Positions 36,062 through 49,107 of a stretch of DNA of 64,000 nt are shown one piece after another (the first letter of the stretch is position 1; each line of letters begins with the position of its first letter). The notes beneath the pieces were generated by a model that saw only the letters and a list, made by a program, of their open reading frames with translations, did no database searches and was not told the origin of the DNA. The stretch is taken from NCBI RefSeq assembly GCF_013373865.1, contig NC_050469.1, positions 29,393,046 through 29,457,045 of the forward strand, in the 5' to 3' direction. The stretch comes from Monomorium pharaonis (Eukaryota > Arthropoda > Insecta > Hymenoptera > Formicidae). Position numbers and translations under genes: made by a program.

Positions 36062-37945
36062 TCAGATATTTGCAAATGCTTGAAACATAAGCATAGAACC
36101 GCGTAAAAGTTCCATTTCTACCACATCATTAGCGGGAATGAACAAAACGGAGCCATGGGAAAAAATCTTTGAGGATATTTTTGCTTCCCCAGTGACAATT
36201 AAAAGAATACTGGCTGACGTTCTCGGTTTTAAAGTGTAACGTGGTAGTCCGACGGGTAACTGTAAAATATTTAAGATCAATATATATGTGAATAAATTAA
36301 TCAAATACAATAAAACATTTATGGTCACTAATATCAAACAATATGAGCGTCAAAACTCACCATGATCTTAGCAACTGCAAATTCCGAAACTGGCGGATAA
36401 AAAACTTTGGTCCACGTATCTTCCTCTAATGGTTCAATCTTTTTAACAGACGATTCAAGCGACAATACTTCGATCAAGGTTTCGACATCTTTCAGTTTTG
36501 GCGTAAGTCCAGCTCTTATTACGTTATCTGAGCATGCCATGCACTCCACGCAATCTGTGAAAATTAAATTAAAAGCTCAATCCATTTTGATTTTGCATAT
36601 TAAATTTTGATTCCAAAAACAATTTACCGCCAGAAAGATACGCATGAGGTACGTTTGGTTCAATGTACATGGCTTCACCTGGCAGCAATGTTACATAATT
36701 GAACAAATATATGGCAAAACAGCCTACATCGTCAGGATAATCGCTGTACAAACGTTGTAATAGATCAGCTTTTATCCATTGCTTATAGGAAACGTCTGAA
36801 AGCGATTAAATATTACACTTTCTAAAAGATTCTTCTAATAAGGAAGAATTTAAACATGTACAAGTATTCAATAAATTATGGTGTTCATCATTAGGATAAT
36901 TATTCTTTAAAAAAGACTGAAAAAATTATTGCATTTTTTTCAGAGAATATTTCGTTGTATTATAATTTACATGTGGTGATTGTGGTATAAAAGTTGCGTG
37001 TCTGCTTTCTGTGCTAAAAACCCGAATTCAAATTCATCCACAATAATATCAGATTTTTAATTATTATCTCAAAAAGCAATGATAAACCATCAAGAGTACT
37101 TTTGCTAAGAGAATATATCAAGCATAGATAAGCATGAAATCGAGATTGCAATCTTCATTCATGAAGGATCAACTTGAAAGAAAATACTATAAATTTATTA
37201 AACACCCTATATGTAGAAATTGTTACCTGCATCGTGTAATCTACTTATTAAGTATTTCAATTGTTGTGTCACTTCATTGGAATCGCAAGTCATAAGACTA
37301 TGAAAACACTGTCGCAAAACAGTATCGATTGTAGACGAGGTTGCCTCAGATAAGCGACGGACATTGGTCTCTCCTATAACAGCGAGCAATTCCGGTATAT
37401 TATTGAAATAATCTTTTATCTCGTCGATTGGAAGGAATCCACACAGCCCTTCAAAAGGACACAAAGCTATCGCCAATTCTGGCTTATGATTTGGATCCTT
37501 ATAAACGTCAGGATATAATTTGTGCAGCTTTTCTGCCTTTTCCTGAAAAAAAACCTATAAATTGATTATAATGCTATCAACTTTGATAGCATTATTTTTT
37601 ACATTTAATAGGAAAAAGACAATATACCATATCTGGATGCACTTGAATGGATAAAGCTTTATTTATGGACAAGATCTTAAAGAGGAAAGGCAGTTCATGG
37701 CCGAATCGTTGGATTATGTTGTCGCCTAACACATTTTTGTTTTCCTGTATGTACTTCTCTAAAGGGACATCCATGTCCTTTAGATACGATGGACCATTCT
37801 TGTGAGTGCCCATCCATAATTCTGCATAAGTTTCCTGCTCATTCACCACAAAATCAGCATTTGCCGATTTCACCAGACTTGCGACAACACTGTCTATACC
37901 ATGTTTTCCCCAACCGTATGTTTGAACTGCACATTTGAGTTCCAT
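36062..37945 (-). CDS. Mannose-6-phosphate isomerase, type I (397 aa)
   Basis: Five exons in transcript order: 37945-37628, 37542-37227, 36795-36628, 36554-36361, 36259-36062; stop TGA; 398 codons. The enzyme interconverts fructose-6-phosphate and mannose-6-phosphate, feeding GDP-mannose and glycosylation. It opens MELKCAVQTYGWGKHG, the typical type I start. Zinc ligands known from the human enzyme are visible: Q101 and H103 in SIQVHPD, E128 in HKPELAIAL, and H262 in EPNVPHAYLSG. The family's length is about 400-430 aa, so this is full length. A splice acceptor (CTTGTTGCAG on the minus strand) about 15 bp upstream of the ATG indicates a 5' untranslated exon farther up, perhaps near 38630. It lies head to head with RpL30. 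Confidence 0.96.
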
Positions 37946-39250
37946 CTCAAAAAAATATCTGCAACAAGAAACAAAGGTTTCAAGTGTTTTAAAATAAAAT
38001 ATATATAATATAAATAGCTAAGAATTATTTTTCTTGCTTTCCACATTTTTTTAACAAAACTTATAGAAAGTATAAGAAAAAAATAAAAAATATGAAATAA
38101 AAAACAAGAGTTCTTTGTACAAGTTAAATGATCTTATGTTCTTGTTATTCTTGTGTTAAAAACAATTATTTTATTTTGATGGTAAAAATATGACCTGCAT
38201 ATTTCTATGTATATAAAACAAAAAACTTAATTATATTTTTATTTTAACATCTAAAAGGTAAATTTTCCTTGTTTCTGCATACTGATTCATGTATAAAATC
38301 TTGATCTTTAATAATTCTATGCTTTTTCAAAAATTTCTTGTTTTGACAAGTATTTCTTACATTGTATATTTTTATAATTGTATAGCAAAAACATTTTTCA
38401 ATGTAAAGAAAAGTAGCAATTCTGAAAAACTAAATTATTGACTCATTATCTTAAATAATTATATAGATTGCTGATAAGTTAAACTTATACATCATTGAGT
38501 TTTGTGCTTTTAACTGTGACATACATACATACATAATGCTACAATGAATGAGATGATGCGTCAGCAAACTTCGAGAAAAATTGGTGTACGAAAATTAATA
38601 AAATAGCGAGTTTACCTTAATAGTTTTACGAGACTTGTCTTATCATATCAATATTATCGATGTCATAACTTACGTATTTCCTTCTAGGTATTTAAAAACA
38701 TTGTAATCCCTCCCTTCGAAATAATTGTGTCACACACGCTAACAAAACTACATATGCAAATAAAACTACAAACTATTTCAAACAAAAGAGAAAGTATCAT
38801 TTGCAAATTGTACGTAAAATTGTAAATAAATTAACGATACTCGAGGCTGCGTTAAAAAAAAACATTATTTTCCAACCTATATCGCAAAAAGTTTATTTTC
38901 CGTAAGCTAAATTCCTTTTGCACTAAAGTGCAGAAAGTGGTGCTCACTAAACGTCCAAAAATATTTCTTGAGAGCCAACCGAATTACAGGACAAACGCGG
39001 CTCATGAAACGTAATATCCGGTTTTGATTGACTCCCTTCTGCGTATGTTCACAGTTTATGCATCCGTAACCTAACCTAACGAACCTCTTCCGCGTTCTCT
39101 TTTTCAACGTTTGTCTCACCGGAAGGTATGTAATCTCTAATTGGAGTGTTAAGTATATATTCTTTTATACATTTGATCATTTTTAAATATATAAAAGATT
39201 AAAAATTACGAATATTGTTACAGTCGTGAGAAGATTCGATAATTACAAAA
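37946..39250. promoter_or_regulatory. Divergent promoter region of Mpi and RpL30
   Basis: AT-rich in the middle and GC-richer near 38990-39125. On the + strand, pyrimidine-rich CTCTTCCGCG and TTCTCTTTTTC near 39083-39105 resemble a TOP-type start used by ribosomal protein genes. A 5' untranslated exon appears to end at 39125 (GGAAG|GTATG), and an acceptor precedes 39224. On the minus strand ATTAAG|GTAAAC near 38616 is a candidate donor for an Mpi leader exon. Confidence 0.5.
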
Positions 39251-40573
39251 ATGGTGGCCCAGAAGAAGCAGGTAATTGCACTATCGTCGCGACCACGTGT
39301 TCCTTCACACGAATGTTTCCGTAGCAAAATTTAACACGTTTGCAACTTGTATTAAATACGTACTTTATTCTAATTTATTACAATTATTGACATATCGTGT
39401 TTGTGATTGCTCTCTCAAATTAAATGAAATGGCAGGACAAAGTCTATATGCGATACGACGGCTTGGAACAAATCTGTTTCAGCATTCTCATTGTTCTTTT
39501 TAAACTTTATTCCTATCTAATGTTAAAAATTAAAAAATTTAAATTTTTCCGATAAAGCAAGTAATATTATCTATCCGTTTTAGTCGTTGAACATTGTCTT
39601 GTTTACTTTTGTAATGTTAAGGATATTTAATGGAATTTTTGTCGTCCAATTACACAGAAAAAGGCTCAGGAGAGCATTAATACCAGATTAGCGCTTGTCA
39701 TGAAATCTGGTAAATACGTCCTTGGTTATAAGCAGACTTTGAAGTCCCTCCGTCAAGGCAAAGCCAAATTGGTCATCATTGCTAGTAATACACCGCCGCT
39801 GAGGTGAGACTGAGAAGTAGCACTCCTTGAACTAGCAAATTGACATTTAGCAGGCAGTTTTTCTTTTAAATCTTGTGTCCATGATGCTAAAAATCACTCT
39901 GAGATTTTATACAGAAAGAATTGATTAATTACATTTAAACAATATGAATTCTGTTTTATTAATTTGCTGTACGTTTCTTCTTTCTTGTTGAAAAAAAGAA
40001 AATAAAAAATGTACTATGCAAGGAATTTATCTGAAAAGACTAAATCTATAGAATCAATATACTTTAATGTGATTATAATTCTTTCCATTTGAGATCTTGG
40101 AGCAGTTTGCTTATTGTGGACACAAGGCTTTACAAATAAATAAATTACATGAATTTATTATTACAATTTTTAATATATTTAATATTTTTTGAGACCTAAT
40201 GCATCAGTTAAATGAATAACATGAATTAAAGTTTTATTAATTAGAGATTGTAATTTGTACAATTGTCAATTTGTATATCATAAATCAAATAGGAGTACTA
40301 TGGAGTAGTCTCCTACCCCTGCTTGTAAGTGCAGTGGGATATTGTAAATTTTAACTTTTTTTACATCCTAAGTGTGGCTTGTTTGTATTTAACAGGAAAT
40401 CAGAGATTGAATACTACGCGATGTTGGCGAAGACTGGCGTGCATCATTACACAGGAAATAATATCGAGTTAGGTACAGCCTGTGGCAAATATTTTCGTGT
40501 CTGCACACTTTCAATCACAGATCCTGGCAACTCCGACATTATAAAGTCGATGCCGACTGGTGATCAAGCGTAA
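39251..40573 (+). CDS. 60S ribosomal protein L30 (eL30), 114 aa
   Basis: Three coding exons: 39251-39271 (MVAQKKQ), 39658-39803 and 40396-40573; stop TAA; 115 codons. Hallmark stretches are SINTRLALVMKSGKYVLGYK, LRQGKAKLVIIASNTPPLR, EIEYYAMLAKTGVHHYTGNN and LGTACGKYFRVCTLSITDPG. This is a full-length eL30 of the large ribosomal subunit. The first coding exon is only 21 nt and follows a spliced leader exon with a TOP-like sequence. In other eukaryotes eL30 autoregulates its own splicing or translation; nothing visible here tests that. I looked for an intronic snoRNA and found no convincing one. Confidence 0.97.
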
Positions 40574-41302
40574 TGTATATTTTTTATCTAATAAATAATA
40601 CGAGAAAATCGTGAAAAATTACTTTTAATTTATTTTTGTCCTCAAAATTATCTTCATATATATACATATAATTTTATATGCATATATAAAATTATACATA
40701 ATTGTACAGTTTAAAATAGTAACAATATAGTTTACATTATGTTAGAAAATAAAGATAAAATATTTTATGACAATCATGTATTCTTTCAAGTATATTTTTT
40801 ATATAATGCAAAAAATAAATTACTATTGACAATATTATCCAGCTTGTGCATACATTATGCTTTTAATTCAACTTTGTTTCTTTTATTTTCTTTGCTATTA
40901 TTCTACTGTAGAACTTTAAAAAAATCAGTAAAAAATTTTCTTTTAACATTTTGAATATTCTTAGAAATATGTTCCTAAAATTTTGTCAAAATACGAAAGA
41001 ATAACGAAGTTGCAAACATTTATAGATTGCAATGTACCTACATATTATATATTTATATTTAAAACTTTAAACATTTTTCGAAATTATGTCCTTTTTACTC
41101 GAATCTTAAAGAATATTGAACCAATTGACTACAAATTTTACTTGCATATTAAATATATGTTTGTTTATGTTCTAAACTAAAATCGTATGCAACAAGCAAA
41201 ATAATATCTGGGTGTAACCAAATTTATACACATTCTTTAAATATGAATAAATATATATGTTAAGGTTTATAATGTATATAGTTTTCCTTTTAATTCAAAA
41301 AT
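40574..41302. other. AT-rich intergenic stretch
   Basis: No coding features are supported. The short open frames here are AT-rich chance frames. The presumed RpL30 3' UTR lies at the left. Confidence 0.5.
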
Positions 41303-42041
41303 TTAGAATATTTCTTTGTGTTGTAGAACAGATAATTTCTGTAAATTTTCACATTCTTTCCAAAATGAAACAATATCTAGAATGAATAACGATTTCAAGT
41401 ACGATATTAAATTCTCCCCTTTACTTTCTATAAAAAGCGCAGCTTTTCCTGTGAAATGTTGAGTACTTATATCTTGTATGTATTTCTCTTTCATAATCTT
41501 TATTAATTCGATGTCAATGTGTAATCTTGATCTATTTTGCATCTGATCTCGTATCTGATCTGCTCGACTGAAAATGATGGTCTGCAAAAAATAAATTTGT
41601 AACTTTAATAATTATATTCAAAAATATAGTATTTGGCCATAGATGAAAGATAATTTAAGAACTTGTAGATGATATGTAAAAAAGAAAAATAAGTAAAATC
41701 AAGATTTTATTCTTTATTATAAATATTTAAATAATTATGTGCTTAAAAATGCAAGTGTCTAAATATTTAGACATTTTAATTAAAAGTCTATGAAATTGTG
41801 TTATTCTTGATTTTGTAATTCTAAACATTTAAATATTTACGTGCAAAATTCCAAAAAGCCTGAATATTTAAATATTTAGAGTTATAAATCAAAGCCTCAA
41901 TCGCAATCTCCTTATTCTTGATTCCGTTTTAATTTATCATTCAGAACAACTGTTAAAATTTTCTCCCATCTGTTGCTGAAATATTATATTATACATATAA
42001 TATATATAGTTACCTGGTTTACTTGGTAAAGTATTACCCAT
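41303..42041 (-). pseudogene. Decayed partial duplicate of the Gag-like gene at 43242
   Basis: The first coding exon is kept: ATGG|GTAATAC at 42041-42038 is the same start-donor arrangement as in the intact gene. The exon at 41581-41303 keeps the core, with FTGKAALFIESKGENLI and FWKECENL matching FTGKAALLIQSKGENLI and FWKQCENL there. The Gag-like middle exon is not found between them, and the zinc knuckles are gone because the frame ends TAA soon after the shared core. The upstream sequence also resembles the intact gene's (GCTGATACTCAACTACA versus GCTGATACACAACTGCA). This indicates a head-to-tail local duplication followed by loss. Confidence 0.65.
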
Positions 42042-42247
42042 TTTTTTTCTCTAATATAATAGAGAACAATATAACATTTAATATAATATAATACAGATGT
42101 GTTTATAGAATTAACACTGTTATAACACTATTAACAAAAAAGAAAAAATGTGAAAATTACTTTTTATAACACCCTATACAAGTCACAACTAGCTCTTTAT
42201 TAATAAATTGCTGATACTCAACTACATTTTATATTATTGTGTAGCAC

Positions 42248-42294
<47 letters not shown>

Positions 42295-43241
42295 TGTATG
42301 TATGTATGTATGTATGTATGTACATTATGATAAGAATAGATAAATGTAGCAGTAAAATAATTTTTTTCGTGCAAGATAAAAAATTCACTGTCGTGAGGAT
42401 GGATTTATATACGTGGTAAAATTGCTTCCTTTCTGAGTTAAATTAATTGTAAATAATTGTAAAACGTATATATTTAGATTATTGTAGTGTCGATATTACT
42501 ATTGCATGTGTATAATTGGATATTGCATTCGAATGCGGACAAAGAAATGGATTGATAATGATTGGTCACCGCGCGAGTCACATATTTATTCTGATATCTA
42601 TTATGTAGTTCACATTAGAAATCTAATTAGAGTCAAAATCGAAACGGTCATTTTTTATTTGACCATCATTTCTATTCCTATTTATATCGAAAATCTACAT
42701 TTGTTATTATATAACAAATCAATAACTTATATTTTATGTTAAAATAATGTACAATTAAAAATTATTTCTCTTCGTGTTTTGATTCTGGGAATTGATTGCT
42801 TATCACTTAACGTGCAAATGATAAATGAAAGTCCACATTCTTGGAAAATTATTCCAATATATTTTTGTCCTCAATATATATCTGTGTGTGTGTGGGGAGG
42901 GGGGGGTGTACACTTATAAAATTATATTTTTGTATAATTGTTTAAAATAAAAATAATTCACATTAGTTTATATAAGATGTAATATATATCTTATATAATC
43001 ATATTTTGCTTCGATTTTTATATTATTTTATTTATAACATGATGTACAATAGTGTAGATATTTATATTTTTAATAATAGAAAACAGGTATAAATTATTCA
43101 TTATTGCTATTGATTATAATTATTGTCCAGCTTCTTCGTGGATTGTTTTTTCAACCATTGCGGATGTTTACGTCGATGACTCGTTTGGTCTTGCGCTAGA
43201 ACACATGAATGTTGCATAATTTGTACTACTCGAACGAAAGT
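42042..43241. other. Intergenic stretch between the two Gag-like copies
   Basis: Holds the (TA)n/(TATG)n microsatellite and AT-rich DNA, plus a G-rich run at 42894-42907. No coding frame is supported; the frame running through the tetranucleotide repeat is low complexity. Confidence 0.5.
42247..42321. repeat. (TA)n followed by (TATG)n microsatellite
   Basis: About 10 TA units pass into about 14 TATG units. Likely polymorphic. Confidence 0.9.
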
Positions 43242-44332
43242 TTACAAACGAGTTTGGCATTTCAACGAAAAATGATTCTTTTCGCCACACTTTGTACACA
43301 GTTCGCCATACGCAGGACAACGTGACTGAATATGGCTCATTCCGCATTTATTACAATCTTCTACGTACTTTACTTTAGTTACTTTAGAATTATTGAAGTG
43401 ATTGAATTGTTTATGCTTGTAACGAGAACATAATCGGAATAGAGATCCCCAAGCGGGACATTTATTTTGATCATATTCCTTATCATCATAGCCAGTACGT
43501 TTTATACTTATAGCAGGCTTGGCATAGGAATCCTGTTTTGGTGTTACTTCCTCGAGTTTTTGCGCCATTAAATTTTCACATTGTTTCCAGAACAGAACGA
43601 CATCTTGGAGGTCTAACGATTGCAAGTACGGTATCAAATTCTCGCCTTTACTTTGTATAAGAAGCGCAGCTTTTCCTGTGAAATGGTAAACGTAACTTAT
43701 ATCTTGTATAATCTTCTCTTTCACTATCTCTACAGGTTCGATACAGTTCCGAATGATAGCGGTGAGCTGTAAAAATATAAATGTCAAGAATGATAAAATT
43801 GCAAGATATTCAAAAGCGTATGGATAATATTATTCTATTATACATACGTGCAGATCATTTACGTATTCGTCGATGTTTTTGCCGTCTCTTGTTTTGTCTT
43901 TAAATACACTTTCCACGCAATAAATGTCAAATTTTTTAATCAACGTATTTATATCTTCCCGCGCACTTTTATCATAGTAGGGCAATGTTTCATGGATTTC
44001 TTCTATAGATCTATGGATCTCCTGACCAATAGGACCCATACGATTTAAAAGAAAGAGACCCCACATTTGTTTCTTCTCCTCAGCCTGATCAACATTCTTT
44101 ATGAACGTGAGGAAGTTTTTCTTCCATGAAAACCAGTTTGTAATAAAATTTTCTTTTGTGGTAAATGGAGGAAGTACTGCAGCTGTGACTGTGTGTGTAG
44201 AGTTTTCGTTAGATGATTCTGCTTGTTCAGGTGCTTTTTGACTAGAGGAGCCACCTAAATATATTATTTATAACATTTTTATTACAATAGAAAACAATAT
44301 TGAATTAAATCGCAATGCAGTGTATTACCCAT
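43242..44332 (-). CDS. Gag-derived zinc-knuckle protein, intron-containing (311 aa)
   Basis: Transcript-order exons 44332-44329, 44254-43848 and 43766-43242 give 312 codons ending TAA. The first coding exon supplies only ATGG; the same four bases plus donor recur in the duplicate at 42038. Exon 2 resembles retrotransposon Gag (FITNWFSWKKNFLTFIKNV; then a KKFDIYCV block of the capsid-like region). Exon 3 ends with two zinc knuckles. Residues 275-287 are C-X2-C-X3-H-X4-C, one residue shorter than the canonical spacing; 294-307 are canonical C-X2-C-X4-H-X4-C. The linker CPAYG is typical of insect Gypsy-type Gag. No protease, reverse transcriptase, integrase or long terminal repeats are seen nearby. 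Introns and isolation suggest a co-opted host gene rather than a live element, but a processed remnant is possible. Function unknown. Confidence 0.7.
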
Positions 44333-45599
44333 TTTTTAAATAATCTCCAATAATATATTTTTATATTAAATTTTTTATCAAGAAAGCAAGGAGAAACTGC
44401 AAATAAATGATTTTATATAAATTAATATTGTAATAAAAATGAAGAGAAAGTGAAGATTATTATATAATACGTACCACGTACATAATCTTACATTATTTCA
44501 TTACTGTATGAAACAGCTGATACACAACTGCACTACTTTTCGTAGCGAATATCAGTAATATATATATTTCAAACTATATATATAATGTATAAACTTAACA
44601 ATGCGTTTAATTGTCAGTTATCGTCTTACTACGATAAGTATAGATAACAGCTAGATATATGACACTACGAGAATTTTTCTTTTATACAAGATAGAAAATA
44701 GTAAATCCCCAATATTTATCACAGGCATTAGATGATCTGCACACGCGTGTAAAAATTTTCAGAAATCACTTGTGAATGATTATTTTTGACAAAAAAAATA
44801 ATTATAATTATATATATTATATTTTATATAATTATATATATTATTATTAGTAAATTATTATATCATTAATTTATTAATATATTTTATTTTACATTATTAC
44901 ACTAATTAATTTCTTTATTATATTCTTCATACTTTTATTATTATATATTGCTAACCATTACACATGTTTTCTTAATTACTTATAATTACTGCATTCAAAA
45001 TGTGGACAAAACGCATTAACCAATCGGTAAGTTGAAAGATGATTTGTCACGCGTCATTCTAGTTTACTTCATAGGCCTGTTCTTTGTCGCTGCACTACTG
45101 AACTGGTGCAACAAGTTAGAATAAAGAACAAACCTCATGTATTTGGATATATTCAGCGTTTCAACGCGTTTACGTTCACGCTTTACGCACTTTGAATTCC
45201 TAAAGTGTGATCGGAGGTAGGTTTCGAATGTAATTTTCTAATTTAAGAAATAAAAATTGATTAAATTCGATGCTGTTGTATTTACATTCGCGTTTTGTCA
45301 CGTCAGCCGTTCGGTATCTCTACTTTGTAGGACTAGCGAGCATGTGACAAGTACACATGCGATTGTGTCCCTTGCACACGTGGTAGATCACTGGTTGTAT
45401 TTAATTGCAATTAATAGCGGTAATTACATTCAATAAAGACAGTACTTAGGTATTCGTTCAAACTAATATTTCACTTTTTTGTTTATATCAGATGAGTAGT
45501 TGTTGCCGTTTGTCATTCCTAACCTCTTTTCACTTGCATGATTCAATTTCTTTTTCAGGAAGGATTAGTTCCATGTAAGTACAGCGATAAATAAAAAAA
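44333..45599. promoter_or_regulatory. AT-rich spacer and NSA2 promoter with spliced leader
   Basis: The left two thirds is AT-rich and featureless. On the + strand a leader exon appears to end at 45216 (TCGGAG|GTAGGT), with an acceptor TTTTTCAG before 45559. The second leader exon holds an ATG directly followed by TAA at 45573-45578, just before the NSA2 ATG at 45600. Confidence 0.5.
45073..45135. repeat. 63-bp hairpin near the NSA2 promoter
   Basis: AGGCCTGTTCTTTGTCGC pairs imperfectly with ATAAAGAACAAACCT, with inner TTGTCGCTGCAC against GTGCAACAAG. It could be a tiny MITE or a structured promoter element. Confidence 0.5.
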
Positions 45600-46379
45600 A
45601 TGCCACAGAACGAGTATATCGAGAGGCACCGTAAGCTCTACGGTCGCCGTCTGGACTATGAGGAGAGAAAACGGAAAAGGGAGGCTCGCGCACCTCACAA
45701 ACGAGCGGAGCAAGCCCGCAGTTTGCGCGGTTTGAAGGCCAAGATATTCAACAAGCAGCGACGCAACGAAAAGATCCAGATGAAGAAGAAAATTAAGGCT
45801 CACGAGGAGAAGAAAGTCAAGGAGAAGTCCGACAAGCTGCCAGAGGGAGCTTTGCCTGTGTACCTGTTAGATCGTGATGTAACAAAACGCGCGAAGGTGC
45901 TGTCGAATATGATAAAACAAAAACGCAAGGAGAAAGCTGGCAAGTGGGACGTGCCGATACCCAAGGTCAGAGCACAGTCTGAATCCGAGGTATTCAGAGT
46001 TGTTAGAAGTGGCAAGACGAAACGGAAATCGTGGAAGCGGATGGTGACCAAGGTAACCTTCGTCGGGGAGAATTTCACCAGAAAACCACCGAAGTTTGAA
46101 AGATTCATCAGACCAATGGCGTTGAGATTCAAGACCGCTCACGTCACTCATCCCGAGCTCAAGGCGACCTTCTCCCTGCCGATCATCGGTGTCAAAAAGA
46201 ATCCCAGCTCTCCTATGTACACAAATTTAGGCGTTATCACTAAGGGAACCATTATCGAGGTCAACATCTCGGAATTGGGTCTCGTCACGCAATCTGGCAA
46301 AGTTGTGTGGGGAAAGTACGCTCAGGTTACCAATAATCCTGAGAATGATGGATGTATCAATTCCGTTTTACTTGTATAG
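45600..46379 (+). CDS. Ribosome biogenesis protein NSA2 homolog (259 aa)
   Basis: Single coding exon from ATG at 45600 to TAG at 46377-46379. The protein starts MPQNEYIERHRKLYGRRLDY and continues with HKRAEQARSLRGLKAKIFNK, the strongly conserved NSA2 N-terminus. The C-terminal half (LKATFSLPIIGVKKNPSS to ending NSVLLV) is the eS8/NSA2-type beta-barrel. The family length is about 260 aa, so it is complete. NSA2 acts in the nucleolus and nucleus on 60S precursors, aiding maturation of 27S rRNA. An intron appears confined to the 5' leader. A start-stop upstream ORF (ATGTAA) lies 27 bp before the ATG, a possible translational brake. Confidence 0.96.
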   Translation: MPQNEYIERHRKLYGRRLDYEERKRKREARAPHKRAEQARSLRGLKAKIFNKQRRNEKIQMKKKIKAHEEKKVKEKSDKLPEGALPVYLLDRDVTKRAKVLSNMIKQKRKEKAGKWDVPIPKVRAQSESEVFRVVRSGKTKRKSWKRMVTKVTFVGENFTRKPPKFERFIRPMALRFKTAHVTHPELKATFSLPIIGVKKNPSSPMYTNLGVITKGTIIEVNISELGLVTQSGKVVWGKYAQVTNNPENDGCINSVLLV

Positions 46380-48129
46380 ACTTTTATTATAATTTCTAAG
46401 TTGTGATTTTACTCATAATTTTTTAAATAATTGCCTATTGTATATAAGACAGTAATGATAACATACATACAATAGTTTGTATTAAAAATTGTGACAAATT
46501 ATCTTAAATATATGGCGTTGTACTCATAACCATGTATATATAAATTTTTTAGACATATATATATATATATATATATATTAGTAAATATTGGTAAAGATTA
46601 CTTATATCGCATGGATTTCCTATATAAAAATCAACCAAATCTAAAAAGTTAAATTTCAAGTTATTGCGAAAATGTTTCGATTACTGTTTATTATATTTAT
46701 ACTTTCCATTTTCTATTTGATTTTTGCTGAAATAAAATCAATGTATTATTAATAAATTTGTTTAGTTCTTGTAGGAGACTTTAATTATAATTGATTTATA
46801 ATTAGTTTTTTATATACAGTAAATAAAATAAAATAGTTTTTTTACATATAATATAATAAATGAAATAAAATATATATGTATATTTATATATTAATAAAAA
46901 ATTAAACGTAAAAGCCAATAGGAAATGTGGCATGATTCAAGAATTGACCAATCATTTTCTTACTTCTTGTGTATCCTGTAAGATTGTTTTTTTCTGCCGA
47001 CAGTTGCTAGATGACGCTGAGATCGTCATTTTCGGACGTCACAAAGGGCGAAAAGCAGCCCATTAACGTCTTTCATTGGTGTTCATATATATGTATACTC
47101 CTGGGTTGTTTTTCCCACGCCCCCCCTTTCTTTTCGTGCATTTCCGTGTTCTTGCAGTGTGATCAGAGGTGAGTTTCGATTCGATTTTCTATAATTTGGA
47201 GAAAAGAAACGATCAGGCATGACGTTACCGTATTTATTTTCGCTTTCTCTCACCCTAGGCATCGAATATTTCTGATTTATAGCGTCATACCGCACCTTAT
47301 ATTCGCCACGCGGCGAAAGTATGCGTGAGACACATGGCCAGGCGCGACAAACGTGTCTCTAGGACGATTGCACGCGTATTACGTCGCACGTTTTCGAATT
47401 AAGAGAGCATATTGCGACAATTAGATACAGTAGCAATTCATTGCGATAGGAATGATATTTGAACATGCTTTCGTCAAGGTTAATGCTTTTTCGCTTTCTT
47501 AACCGTCACATTGGTTAAGTCACCTCCATTTCTACTTGTATAACCTTTCTTCGATGTCCTCGTACCGCGAATACAAAATTTTGATCAGATACTCTCGAAA
47601 CGAATTTCAAATATAATGTTTAAGAAATTTCTAAAAACTAATTTTTTCGTGAAATATTTTTTTTGCTTACATTAAAATTCCTTTCCTTTGTGAGTGACTA
47701 TAAATTAATTTTAAGTGTTTTTATCTTAAGTTATAGTGTATTTTAGAATTATTAAAAGATCCCTTTAACACATTGCTATAAATAATTAAGGAATTGCTTT
47801 TTTAACTGGGAAAGAGTTCTATTTTGAATATTTCTCTTATAATTATTTCTGTTATATATTAATTTTAATCTCCATTTAATTTACACTTACATTAATAGAA
47901 ATTAATAAACGTTATACTTGCATTTTAAAACAATACTTATATTTCTTTAAAAAATAATCTCAAGCTTCAAATATTTAAAATTTAATATCCTTCCTTAAAA
48001 TTTTTTAAATAAATATAAAAGTAGGTTTTAGAATATATCTTAATATCTTTTTTATTTAAATCTCATAAGATTTCAGTTCAATTTGATTCATTGAAATAAA
48101 TAATTTAACATATTACAGAACCACTGATC
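46380..48129. promoter_or_regulatory. NSA2 3' flank and RpS27A promoter with leader intron
   Basis: 46380-46980 is AT-rich with a TA tract (46555-46578). 46980-47170 is GC-richer and likely holds the RpS27A promoter. A leader exon ends at 47168 (TCAGAG|GTGAG), and the acceptor ATATTACAG precedes 48119, giving a roughly 950-bp leader intron. The leader GTGTGATCAGAGGTGAGTTTC resembles the NSA2 leader GTGTGATCGGAGGTAGGTTTC at 45204. Confidence 0.5.

Positions 48130-49107
<978 letters not shown>

Noticed and set aside
39066..39080. CCTAA-type repeat (AACCTAACCTAAC), possible insect telomeric repeat
   Set aside because: Only two units are present, inside a ribosomal gene promoter; telomeric arrays need many copies.
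39804..40395. Intronic snoRNA in RpL30
   Set aside because: A TGATGC and a CTGA word occur near 39878-39902, but they are too close together for a C/D snoRNA and no terminal stem is evident.
41303..44332. A complete LTR retrotransposon at the Gag-like locus
   Set aside because: No protease, reverse transcriptase or integrase frames and no flanking long direct repeats were seen.
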